Of a DNA stretch of 64,000 bases, positions 33,811 to 43,913 are shown one piece after another. This DNA comes from Rhynchopus sp. YZ270_cl-10 (taxonomy: Eukaryota; Euglenozoa; Diplonemea; Diplonemida; Diplonemidae): assembly GCA_964035575.1 (NCBI GenBank), contig OZ037896.1:1240001-1304000 (forward strand), given 5' to 3'. The stretch's first letter is position 1. Every line of letters starts with the position of its first letter. The translations under genes and the position numbers were made by a program. Under the pieces are notes generated by a model, which ran no database searches, was not told the origin of the DNA, and worked only from the letters and a program-made list of their open reading frames with translations.

Positions 33811-34854
33811 GACGTCTGGGAAAATTTTTTTTTCCAGGTACCCCCAATGACATAACGAAGTATCGCTTGAAGTACCGTTCAATATACGTTGCTCGTGTGT
33901 GCAAGTTACGAAGTAGGACACACAAGGTATACCAAACGATAAATCAATCAGATAAACGTTACATCATTGGAAAATTGTTGGCACCGCCGCCCTGTCTTCG
34001 TATTTATTACGTCGACAGGCCAAACAGCGTTGGGCTCAGAAGAAGCAGTGCAAAACACTGGGGATCAACATGAGAACCAACTCCCAACAACACAGGCTAC
34101 CGAAGTAGCAGGTGGGGTGTTGCGGGTGTTTGGGGTGAAAGAAAATCGATTTTGGTAAGTTACAGCAGAAAATTCTTAAGTTTGCACAATTGAGAAGGGT
34201 GTTACCACTGCCTAATATTATTCGTACATGTGAACCGGTAAGGTCGAGAAGGGTGGACACGGCATACAAGTACAAGTACAAGTAAGACGTACCTTCTACA
34301 AAGGCTGAATTCGCAATTCTTAAGGGATTGAATTCAGCCCCCACGTGGTGTTTTTGAGAAAATCATTCCATGGTATACAGCTAATGGTTCCCGAAGAATG
34401 ATTCGCCCCTCCTCGTTCATGCAAACTTAAGAAAATTCTGAAGTAACTACAACCTGGCGTGCGGGTACAGATGCATTGCTTTGTTCTTTCCTCAAAGTCA
34501 TGTGTGATCTCTCGGGTCTGTACTAAAGTCAGTGTTTAGATAAGCATCCACTTGACTCGTTCTAACAACCGTTGAAATCTAGAACAAAACAATACACTGC
34601 CCCTTCTCACACCAAGCCGCCATGCTTCAAGAGCATGCCCTGGGCAAAAATTACTCTGACAAAAATTGGTTTTCTGGGGGAACGCAATATTTTCTTGTGC
34701 CTAGTCCTCCGCAAGCAGAGGACAGACTTTCCGGATCCCGAAGTCGAATTTCTTGCACTAGCTATGCTCCCTGGATTAAACGGCTATAGCAGTGACTGAC
34801 TAAGAGTTTCATAATAATTAGGGTGGTCTATGGGGTGGGTTAATGGAAAAGTTG

Positions 34855-34971
34855 GTATATAAACCCGACTTTTACGATCGCCACCTGGTTTTCAAATAAT
34901 TGCACCAGCTCTTCCATCGGCACTGCTTCGCTGTCACGATGAAGGGTCGTCGGTTCGGGTACCTGTTAAGA
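34855..34971 (-). CDS. Possible terminal exon inside TIR element copy 1
   Basis: On the minus strand TCTCTTAACAG precedes an open stretch reading VPEPTTLHRDSEAVPTEELV and ending VKVGFIYQLFH before a TAA. A candidate upstream exon ending GEWAECK followed by GTATGT lies at about 35142-35186, in a compatible phase. The same arrangement is conserved in element copy 2 (63456-63998), with some differences near the stop. No family is recognised. It may be the element's own gene or a captured host fragment. Confidence 0.35.
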
Positions 34972-36439
34972 GAAATTGAATGTAAAAGTAGAGACTACAA
35001 CAAAAAAAACAAACAAACAAACAAGAAGCCGCCCCGTACCCCTTAAACGTAAAAGTGACATTTTTGTTGACAAAAAAAAAAATAGCTAAAAAATAGCGGA
35101 CATGTCGAAAAGGGAGAAAACCGGGGGGTTAAAAACATACCTTGCACTCGGCCCACTCTCCAGGTACAAAGAACATCACTGCACGACAAACCCACTACTA
35201 CGATAGAAAATAACTATTTTTTACCGAACAGAAAGGTCGTTTTATTGATGAGTGTTTTCTGAGTGCACACTCAGTGGGGACAAAATGCAACACTTACCGA
35301 AAAAATTCTCCAATCGGACAAAAACCTTTCTAAACACCCAAAAAAAACACCTCAGTCCACATCCGCTGGGGTCGCGAGATGGAAATATATGGTTTTACAG
35401 CTTTTGGGGGGTCTAGCGTGGGTCCCAGATGCATTTTGCAACGGGTCTGTGTGTGTGTGTGTGCCTCAACGGCTTCACAGTACCCTTTTTTGTAACTGAA
35501 AACGACGCATCCTGTACCTAAGTGCACTGAAGCCTTGCTTGCGTCCTCCTTCGTGGTTTTGGGCGTTCGCATGCGAGAATCATTATCGCATTCACACATG
35601 TAATTCTCGCATCACGGAGAGGATTTTAGCGTTACGTGACCACAAAAAAAGTGCACAAAATTAGTTTGGTCAAAAATCACCTTGCACTTGTGAAGGCATT
35701 GCTAAGGAAATGTGAAATATGCGTGTTTTGGTACACAAAAGTGCGTTTTGGGTGGTTCTGAAGGGTCAAAACACCAAAAAAATGCGTTTTTTTGCATTTT
35801 TGGTCACCCAAGGACCCACTATTTTGGTTGATATTTTTTTTTTCCCTTTGCGAAAAAGTACCCAAAAAGCACGGCTATAAAAACGCTAAGGAAAAATCGA
35901 TATTCATTTTTTGGGCAGAGAAGTGCGTTTTAGGCGCCCACAGATGGTCAAAACATCAAAATTTTTGTGTTTTTGGCATCTTTGGACACCCAAGGACCCA
36001 CTATCAGGGGTGAATTTTTTTTGCCTGAGATTTGCCTTTGCCAAAAATCGAAAAAAAAAAATTATGAAGGAAATTGCTAAGAAAAAGTCGAAATTGTGGG
36101 CCTGTAGTGCATATGGCGGTACCCCAGATCGTCAAAACACCCGACTCTTGCGTTTTTTTGCACTTTTTGGTGCACAAAAACCCTACTCAGGGGTCAAAAT
36201 TTTCCCGGGAAAAAAATTTTTTTTTTCGAGATTTTTCAAAAATCGACTTGTCTTTGGTAAAAACCACGAAATTTCGGGTGCGCGAAACCACGTTTTAGGC
36301 CCCCACAGATGCTCAAAAGTGTCAAATTTTGCTTTTAACGGCCTCAAATCGTCGAAATTAGCCCTTTTTAGGGCGAAAAAAAAAAATTCGAGAGTCCCTT
36401 TCCCTGGGAGACAATAGCCAGAAATCTGAGAAAAAAAAA

Positions 36440-36625
36440 AAAAAATGGCCAGATTTCCAGATCTGGCCAGATCTGGCCAGATCTGGGGGGTTTTTTTTTT
36501 TTTTGAAAAAAAAAATTTCCCAGATTCCCAGATCTGGCCAGATCTGGCCAGATCTGGAAACAAGATCTCCACATCTGGAAAACAAGCCAGATCTGGGAAA
36601 TTGGCCCCCAAATCTGGCCAGATCT
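36440..36625. repeat. CCAGATCTGG palindrome array, right end of TIR element
   Basis: Repeated CCAGATCTGG units flank a T/A-rich centre. The array can form cruciforms and mirrors the left end array. Confidence 0.85.
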
Positions 36626-36644
36626 GGCAGCATCCGTGTTTTTG

Positions 36645-36755
36645 GGCCTGTGGGGTGGATTTTCTACTTTTTTTTACCTTAGAATCGCTTTTGACAACAT
36701 TTTGAAAAATGTCATTTTCTCACACTTTTAATACAGGATATGACCGCCCCTAAGG
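36645..36755. mobile_element. Right arm remainder of the long-inverted-repeat element
   Basis: The reverse complement of 32971-33060 lies here (GAAAATGTCATTTTCTCAC, then GGATATGACC). It completes the element that was split by the TIR element. Confidence 0.65.
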
Positions 36756-36837
36756 GGGGGGGGCACAGGCCTCTGGGTAATTTTTCGGCCGATGTTGGCC
36801 TTGGGGGGTGGGTGGTACCCCCCCCCCCCTACACGAC

Positions 36838-37022
36838 GGTGAAGTAACGGGTGTTACAAGTGGAGTTACAAGTGAGTTACATGTAACTTTTGTTACATGT
36901 AACTCACTTGTAACTCACTTGTAACTCACTTGTAACCCACCAGTTACAACCTGATTTTGCCTGTAATTCATGTATCCCACTTGTAACTCACTTGTAACTC
37001 ACTTGTAACGGTTTTTCACTTG
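36838..37022. repeat. GTAACTCACTT tandem repeats with an inverted half
   Basis: The unit CTTGTAACTCA is repeated about ten times. The first part is inverted (GTTACAAGTGAGTTACATG), so the array can form a hairpin centred near 36895. Confidence 0.8.
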
Positions 37023-37034
37023 TAACGTTACCGG

Positions 37035-37175
37035 CAAGACCTTCCCAACAGTGAACAGGTGATGCCATGATGATCACACCACATTGCCTTTTTTTATTGC
37101 CCCTTTCCACAATTCAAATAAAAAATGGGGGGAGAGAAGGGGGAAAAGGGAAAGGGGGGGGGGGGGGGTAGGGGA
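37035..37175. repeat. Inverted copy of the block at 9846-9996
   Basis: GGTGATGCCATGATGATCAC, ATTGCCTTTTTTTATTGCCC and a long G run correspond in reverse complement to 9846-9996. Both probably derive from one dispersed element. Confidence 0.75.
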
Positions 37176-37790
37176 TACGACTCCAGCCATTTTGGCTGGG
37201 ACCAAACGCACGGAAAATTCATTTGGCATTATCTGGCCATCTCCAAGGCAACTGCGGGTGAAAAACACCCTCAGAGTGGGTCACAGGGGGCCTGTGGGTC
37301 GAAAAACGACCCAGAAGCCACCCCAGAATACAAAAAAATGGAAAAAAATAGTGAAAAAACGGCTTTTTTCACGTTTTGGCCACTTTGGGCAAAATAGCGA
37401 TTTTTCGAGAAAAAAATCAAAAACCGGGATATTTTTTGACATCACAAAGCCTCCTTTGGCACAAATATACCCCAAAAGTGGCCTGTGAGTCCATTCCAAC
37501 CTGTTTTGGACATATTTGACACTTTTGGAAGTGTTTTTTTGGTGTTTTTAGGTCAAAAAAATGCCCAAGACGTCCCCAAGACATCCCCAAGACACTTTGC
37601 ACACCCCCTGTTACGGTCATATTTTTTTCGTTTTTTTGCCTGAAACCCCCAAAATACCCCTCCCGGACCCCACATAGTCCCGAATATCCATCACACACCC
37701 ACTCAGAGTGAGTAGAAGCACCCCAAAAAAAATATTTTGTACATTCTGTACATTCCACACATCCCAAATAAATTTTCACTGGGAGTAAGT
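37176..37790. other. No gene recognised
   Basis: AT-rich DNA without repeats obvious by eye. It leads into the satellite of the RNA gene island. Confidence 0.4.
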
Positions 37791-38380
37791 GATTAGGGCA
37801 TGTGTGATACTCCAATTTGCGGTTACCACTTCATAATGGATTCAGGAGCATCCAAACATCCCATTTTCCCGTTAGTTTCCCATTTTTGACGATCTGGCTA
37901 TTGCAGAATAGCGGTGAATATGACATTTTGCTGGGTCATTTTAGCCACCTCGATTAGGACACTTCTGATGCTCTAATTTGCGTTTACAACATCATAATGC
38001 ATTCAGGAGCAGCCGAATAACCCATTATCCCAACGTTTTCGCGTTTTTGACCATTTTTGCTGTTACGAAATATCCGGTGAAAAATGGGAAAATTCCATGT
38101 TTCACTGAGGATATGTGTGATACTCCAATTTGTGGTTACAACATCACAATGCATTCAGGAGCGCCCAAATAACCCATTTTCCCAACGTTTTTGCGTTTTT
38201 GGCCATTTTTGCTATTGCAGAATAGAGGCAAAAAAGACAGTTTACTGGGTCATTTTCGCCAAATCGATCAGGGCACTTCTGATGCTCCAATCAAATCGTC
38301 CAACCTCATAATGCATTCAGGAGCACCCAAATAACACATATTCCCAACGTTTTCGCGTTTTTGATCCTGTGTGAGCAATC
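37790..38380. repeat. Satellite, about 145-170-bp units (left of RNA island)
   Basis: About four diverged units share TGTGATACTCCAATTTG, CATAATGCATTCAGGAGC and CCCAACGTTTTCGCGTTTTT. Related units lie on the other side of the 5S/tRNA genes in opposite orientation (40195-41500). Confidence 0.75.
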
Positions 38381-38417
38381 CAGAACAACTTTGTGCTTCA
38401 GTAAAAAATAGTAAAAA

Positions 38418-38536
38418 GGATTCAAGCACCCGGACTTCCCAGCTGGTCACCCACGCCAGTACTATCCAGGCCTGCTGGTGCTTAACTTCTCAAATCAGGC
38501 GGGATGAGGTGTATTCACCAGAGTATGGCCGAATCC
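38418..38536 (-). rRNA. 5S ribosomal RNA, copy 1
   Basis: On the minus strand the 119-base gene starts GGATTCGGCCATACTCTGG and ends GTGCTTGAATCC, and the ends pair as helix I. It contains the conserved internal control region with GAGAAGTTAAGCACC, GGCCTGGATAGTACT and GGGTGACCAGCTGGGAA. A T run directly follows as RNA polymerase III terminator. It is a component of the large ribosomal subunit. Confidence 0.95.
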
Positions 38537-38621
38537 AATACTGAGTCATGGTGGACAACATGTGAACAGGTTGTTTGTGACCTAACAACGGACTAGAAAT
38601 AGAACAGTGAACAAAAAACAA

Positions 38622-38693
38622 GGCACTAGAGGGGATCGAACCCTCGACCTCTCGCTTACTGGGCGAGCGCTCTAACCACTGAGCTATAGCGCC
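38622..38693 (-). tRNA. tRNA-Thr (AGT), with C33
   Basis: The cloverleaf is complete: acceptor GGCGCTA / TAGTGCC, D arm GCTC..GAGC, anticodon stem CTCGC / GCGAG with loop CCAGTAA, and T arm GAGGG-TTCGATC-CCCTC. The anticodon is AGT. Position 33 is C instead of the nearly universal T. A TTTTTT terminator follows on the minus strand. Confidence 0.9.
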
Positions 38694-38814
38694 ATGCTTT
38701 CTCTCCATCTTCTTTTCTTTGAAGGGGGTCTTTTGAAATGTACAGAGCACGCATCAAAAATTTCCTTCATACCTCCGCAATGGTGAAAAAATTTTTAACG
38801 AAGAAGCCTAGTAA

Positions 38815-38896
38815 GGCGAGGTGGCCGAGTGGTCTAAGGCGCTACGTTCAGGTCGTAGTCTCTTCGGGGGCGTGAGTTCAAACCTCACCCTCGTCA
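38815..38896 (+). tRNA. tRNA-Leu (CAG)
   Basis: The acceptor GGCGAGG pairs with CCTCGTC. The anticodon stem CTACG / CGTAG encloses loop TTCAGGT (anticodon CAG, normal T33). A long variable arm (TCTCTTCGGGGGC) is typical of leucine tRNA. The T arm is GTGAG-TTCAAAC-CTCAC, and a T run follows. Confidence 0.95.
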
Positions 38897-38973
38897 CTTT
38901 TTCTTCGTTGTGTGATCATCTAAAACCTATTTCCGCCCAAAGCTTGTTGTTTTATAGAAGCATCATAATTGTG

Positions 38974-39045
38974 GGGCTCTTAGCTCAGTGGAAGAGCGCC
39001 CGTTCCGCATACGGGAGGCCGAGAGTTCGAACCTCTCAGGGTCCA
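38974..39045 (+). tRNA. tRNA-Ala (CGC), with C33
   Basis: Acceptor GGGCTCT / AGGGTCC, D arm GCTC..GAGC, anticodon stem CCCGT / ACGGG with loop TCCGCAT (anticodon CGC), and T arm GAGAG-TTCGAAC-CTCTC. Position 33 is C. A run of eight T follows. Confidence 0.9.
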
Positions 39046-39119
39046 CAGTTTTTTTTTCTGATTTGTTTCTCCTGTGTAAATTGGTTCTCAGAGCTTTCAC
39101 ACCTTGCTCCCTAAAATGT

Positions 39120-39191
39120 GGCTGTTTAGCTCAGTGGTAGAGCACATCATCCGTAATGATGGGGTCGTGGGTTCAATCCCCACAGCGGCCT
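39120..39191 (+). tRNA. tRNA-Thr (CGT), with C33
   Basis: Acceptor GGCTGTT / AGCGGCC, D arm GCTC..GAGC, anticodon stem CATCA / TGATG with loop TCCGTAA (anticodon CGT), and T arm GTGGG-TTCAATC-CCCAC. Position 33 is C. A run of seven T follows. Confidence 0.9.
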
Positions 39192-39741
39192 AGGTTTTTT
39201 TCAGAGCTTTCCTTTCAGACCTTTACAACCTAACTTGGGGTTTGTGGGTTTGCGGTCACTGGTGCACACATGGCCTGTGGATGGGCAGGGGCAAAAAAAA
39301 TTGGGTGCTTGCGTTGTGTGCTGGATCGGGACCACCAGTAAACTGGCAATCCCACATCCAGTTCTAATATTTGAAGTGTGAAATAGAACGCAATCGGAAG
39401 ATTAGTTTACACGAATGTAAGAATAATATCGTCATGGTAATATTCTGTACAGATTGTACGGGATTTACTATCATATGAGAGTAGTCCGTCGCAGGCCACA
39501 TCGGGCCCGCAACATGACCGGTCTTCACACAAAATTGTAAAAGAATTTTCTCAGAAGAAATGTCTTTTTCAAGTTTTTGTTGTTGCTGAACGAGTTGTTT
39601 GGTTTCGAAGTAGCACACTAACTTAGCACCCAAACATACAGCAAACATCGGAACACAAGACAGGGTCGTCTTGTTGGAGATGGGTCAGGGTCTGGACATC
39701 CTCAAAACCACACACCTAACACAACAGAAGAAAAGTAAAAA
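39192..39741. other. Spacer between tRNA-Thr and 5S copy 2
   Basis: No known RNA is recognised. The part 39655-39697 is the reverse complement of a block just upstream of the U6 gene (48613-48655). Confidence 0.5.
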
Positions 39742-39860
39742 GGATTCAAGCACCCGGACTTCCCAGCTGGTCACCCACGCCAGTACTATCCAGGCCTGCT
39801 GGTGCTTAACTTCTCAAATCAGGCGGGATGAGGTGTATTCACCAGAGTATGGCCGAATCC
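39742..39860 (-). rRNA. 5S ribosomal RNA, copy 2
   Basis: This 119-base minus-strand gene appears identical to copy 1 at 38418-38536, including the internal control region. Its 3' end is followed by TTTTTACTTTTC as terminator. Upstream flanks of the two copies differ after a few bases. Confidence 0.95.
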
Positions 39861-39911
39861 AATAATAGGTCTGGATAGAAAAGCTGGGAAGACTTATTAA
39901 CAGTCCGTTTT

Positions 39912-39970
39912 TACCTGAGAAGTTAGACACCTCTAAGCCTGGATAGTACTGGCGTGGGTGACCAACTGGA
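39912..39970 (+). pseudogene. 5S rRNA fragment in opposite orientation
   Basis: Plus-strand sequence with CTGAGAAGTTAGACACC and GCCTGGATAGTACTGGCGTG then GGTGACCAACTGG matches the internal half of the 5S gene with several differences and lacks both ends. It faces copy 2 about 50 bases away. A 5S-derived SINE remnant is an alternative. Confidence 0.75.
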
Positions 39971-40194
39971 TAAATACACCGAAAAATAGATTTAAATTGT
40001 CAGACCGGTTCTTAGCTGTGCGCATCCATAAAAAACTAAAAAAATACTTGCGTCAGAAAATCCTAGTGTGTTGTACCGTGGTCCGAAATTCTTTCGGTCC
40101 CGGGTTCAACACCTGAGACGAATAATATATTTTGGTTTTTCCAGATTTTTCTCATTTTTTTGTCTCCTCACTCTTTCTGAGGATCTTCAAAATT

Positions 40195-41505
40195 GTCAAA
40201 AGTGAGAAATTTTTGGGAAAATGGCATATTTAGGGGCTCTTGAATCCATTATGAGGTCAGATGAATCAATCTGAGCATCACACATATCCTAATAGACAAA
40301 ATGTCCGTTTATCAAAATACCTGAAAATGCCTCTTTATCCTATCTAAGGATGTCAGAAACCCTCAAAAGTGCAAAAATCTTGGGAATACAGGATTTTTGG
40401 GCCATTCTGAATCCAGGGGGTCGGACGATTTGATTGGAGCATCAGAAGTGTCCTAATCGGTAAAATGTCGCAAAATTATGGGCAAAATGCCTTTATACCC
40501 TATCTAAGCACATAGAATATGCTCGAAAATGCAAAAATATTGGGTATATGGGGTTTTTGGGCACATCTGAGTTCATTGCGGGGTCGCACGATCAAATTAG
40601 AGCATCACATAATGTCTAGAATTTTACCTGTGTAACAAATACCTGTATTTTGGTGTAAAATGCATACAACCATATCTGAATACCTCAAATGTGCACGAAA
40701 ATGAAGAAATCTTGGGTATATAGGGTTTTTGGGCCAATCTGAGTCAATTGCGGGGTCGCACGATCAGATCCGAGCATCACACAATACCTAGAATTTCAAC
40801 TATGCAACAAACATGTCTATTTTGGGGAAAATGGCTTATAACCATATGTAAGTAGCTTAAAAATGCTCGAAAATGCAAAAATCTTGGGAATATGGGGTTT
40901 TTGGGCACATCTGAGTTCATTTCGGGGTCGCACGATCAAATTAGAGCATCACATAATGTCTAGAATTTTACCTGTGCAACAAATACCTGTATTTTGGTGT
41001 AAAATGCATACAACCATATCTGAATACCTCAAATGTGCACGAAAATGAAGAAATATTGGGTATATAGGGTTTTTGGGCCAATCTGAGTCAATTGCGGGGT
41101 CGTACGCTCAGATTAGAGCATCACATAATGTCTCAAATTTTACAGGTGCAACAAACACCTGTGTTTTGGTGTAAAATGCATATAACCATATCTAAATACC
41201 TCAAATATGCACTAAAATGCATAAATCTTGGGAATATAGGGTTTTTGGGCCAATCTGAGTCAATTGCGGGGTTGCACGGTCAAATCCGAGTATCAGGCCC
41301 TCTCTACAACTTAGCTGGTGCTCAAACATTGGGGTTACAGGCAAATTTACCTGTACACAGGCATATGACCTCTGTACGAACCTTATTTTCACTCTAAAAT
41401 GCATTTTTCTTGGGTATATGGGGTATTTGAGCACATCTGAGTCAATTGCGGGGTCGTACGGTCGGATCCGAGCATCACACAATGTCTAACTGAGAAATAT
41501 TTTGA
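40195..41505. repeat. Satellite with ~172-bp units (right of the tRNA/5S group)
   Basis: Seven to eight units recur with spacing of about 159-183 bases, each with CTTGGGAATATGGGGTTTTT, TTGCGGGGTCGCACGATC and GAGCATCACA. The family matches that at 37790-38380 and the pieces at 46960-47230 and 48170-48310. No coding region is present. Confidence 0.85.
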
Positions 41506-41507
41506 AA

Positions 41508-43913
41508 AAAGTCGATTTTTTGGTGAAAATATTTTTCACAGAAAATCGAATTTTACTATTAAGATTGGCTTTGGGCATGACCCAGTAAGGTTACTATGGG
41601 CCCCATGGGACATATACACCCGAATACCAGGCCGTATTTTCAAAAAGTTGATAATCCCAGTATATGGTATGGCCCTGTGGTACGAAATTTTTGGCCGAAA
41701 AAATCGACCAAAAAATCGTCATTTTTCGGGGTCACGGTGACAAAAAGTTGCATTTTTTCACGAAAAATGGTCGGAATGTGACTTGAATGGGCTCTAATGG
41801 GTATATTATGCACATAACATACCTAAATTATGTCGATATTTCACCGGCGGAGCCGAAAAAATCGATTTTCAGGGTGTGCAAAACTGTAAAAATGACGAAA
41901 ATCGGAAAAATGACGATTTTTTGGTCAAAATATTTTTCACAGAAAATCGAATTTTACTATTAAGATTGGCTTTGGGCATGACCCAGTAAGGTTACTATGG
42001 GCCCCATGGGACATATACACCCGAATACCAGGCCGTATTTTCAAAAAGTTGATAATCCCAGTATATGGTATGGCCCTGTGGTACGAAATTTTTGGCCGAA
42101 AAAATCGACCAAAAAATCATCATTTTTCGGGGTCACGGTGACAAAAAGTTGCATTTTTTCACGAAAAATGGTCGGAATGTGACTTGAATGGGCTCTAATG
42201 GGTATATTATGCACATAACATACCTAAATTATGTCGATATTTCACCGGCGGAGCCGAAAAAATCGATTTTCAGGGTGTGCAAAACTGTAAAAATGACGAA
42301 AATCGGAAAAATGACGATTTTTTGGTCAAAATATTTTTCACAGAAAATCGAATTTTACTATTAAGATTGGCTTTGGGCACGACCCAGTAAGGTTACTATG
42401 GGCCCCATGGGACATATACACCCGAATACCAGGCCGTATTTTCAAAAAGTTGATAATCCCAGTATATGGTATGGCCCTGTGGTACGAAATTTTTGGCCGA
42501 AAAAATAGACCAAAAAATCATCATTTTTCGGGGTCACGGTGACAAAAAGTTGCATTTTTTCACGAAAAATGGTCGGAATGCGACTTGAATGGGCTCTAAT
42601 GGGTATATTATGCACATAACATACCTAAATTATGTCGATATTTCACCGGCGGAGCCGAAAAAATCGATTTTCAGGGTGTGCAAAACTGTAAAAATGACGA
42701 AAATCGGAAAAATGACGATTTTTTGGTCAAAATATTTTTCACAGAAAATCGAATTTTACTATTAAGATTGGCTTTGGGCATGACCCAGTAAGGTTACTAT
42801 GGGCCCCATGGGACATATACACCCGAATACCAGGCCGTATTTTCAAAAAGTTGATAATCCCAGTATATGGTATGGCCCTGTGGTACGAAATTTTTGGCCG
42901 AAAAAATCGACCAAAAAATCATCATTTTTCGGGGTCACGGTGACAAAAAGTTGCATTTTTTCACGAAAAATGGTCGGAATGTGACTTGAATGGGCTCTAA
43001 TGGGTATATTATGCACATAACATACCTAAATTATGTCGATATTTCACCGGCGGAGCCGAAAAAATCGATTTTCAGGGTGTGCAAAACTGTAAAAATGACG
43101 AAAATCGGAAAAATGACGATTTTTTGGTCAAAATATTTTTCACAGAAAATCGAATTTTACTATTAGGATTGGCTTTGGGCACGACCCAGTAAGGTTACTA
43201 TGGGCCCCATGGGACATATACACCCGAATACCAGGCCGTATTTTCAAAAAGTTGATAATCCCAGTATATGGTATGGCCCTGTGGTACGAAATTTTTGGCC
43301 GAAAAAATAGACCAAAAAATCATCATTTTTCGGGGTCACGGTGACAAAAAGTTGCATTTTTTCACGAAAAATGGTCGGAATGCGACTTGAATGGGCTCTA
43401 ATGGGTATATTATGCACATAACATACCTAAATTATGTCGATATTTCACCGGCGGAGCCGAAAAAATCGATTTTCAGGGTGTGCAAAACTGTAAAAATGAC
43501 GAAAATCGGAAAAATGACGATTTTTTGGTCAAAATATTTTTCACAGAAAATCGAATTTTACTATTAAGATTGGCTTTGGGCATGACCCAGTAAGGTTACT
43601 ATGGGCCCCATGGGACATATACACCCGAATACCAGGCCGTATTTTCAAAAAGTTGATAATCCCAGTATATGGTATGGCCCTGTGGTACGAAATTTTTGGC
43701 CGAAAAAATCGACCAAAAAATCGTCATTTTTGGGGGTCACGGTGACAAAAAGTTGCATTTTTTCACGAAAAATGGTCGGAATGCGACTTGAATGGGCTCT
43801 AATGGGTATATTATGCACATAACATACCTAAATTATGTCGATATTTCACCGGCGGAGCCGAAAAAATCGATTTTCAGGGTGTGCAAAACTGTAAAAATCA
43901 CCAAAATCCCAAA
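41508..43913. repeat. Six tandem copies of a 401-bp unit
   Basis: The period is exactly 401 bases from about 41508 to 43913, with near identity between units. Variant positions (GGGCATG/GGGCACG, AAATCGACC/AAATAGACC) alternate so that units 3 and 5 resemble each other and units 2 and 4 resemble each other, giving an 802-bp higher-order period. The 61-residue frame seen in several units is a by-product. Confidence 0.93.

Larger units (their letters stand above)
33653..36638. mobile_element. 3-kb TIR element with CCAGATCTGG arrays at its ends (copy 1, complete)
   Basis: Both ends read inward CACGGATGCTGCC followed by an array of the palindrome CCAGATCTGG. TTTTTG lies directly outside each end (33647-33652 and 36639-36644), consistent with a 6-bp duplication. 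The pre-insertion sequence is confirmed by the intact opposite arm of the host element (around 33061-33075). A second copy starts at 49035 and continues to the window end. The superfamily is not identified and no transposase motif was seen. The interior is AT-rich with possible spliced exons on the minus strand. Confidence 0.75.

Noticed and set aside
40050-40130. tRNA-like segment with CCCGGGTTCAACACCTGAG
   Set aside because: Only a T-arm-like and a weak anticodon-arm-like pairing are visible; the acceptor and D arm do not pair, so I do not call a tRNA.
41596-43822. 61-residue frame recurring in the 401-bp satellite
   Set aside because: It repeats because the units are nearly identical; its codon pattern is not protein-like and it has no homologue that I recognise.
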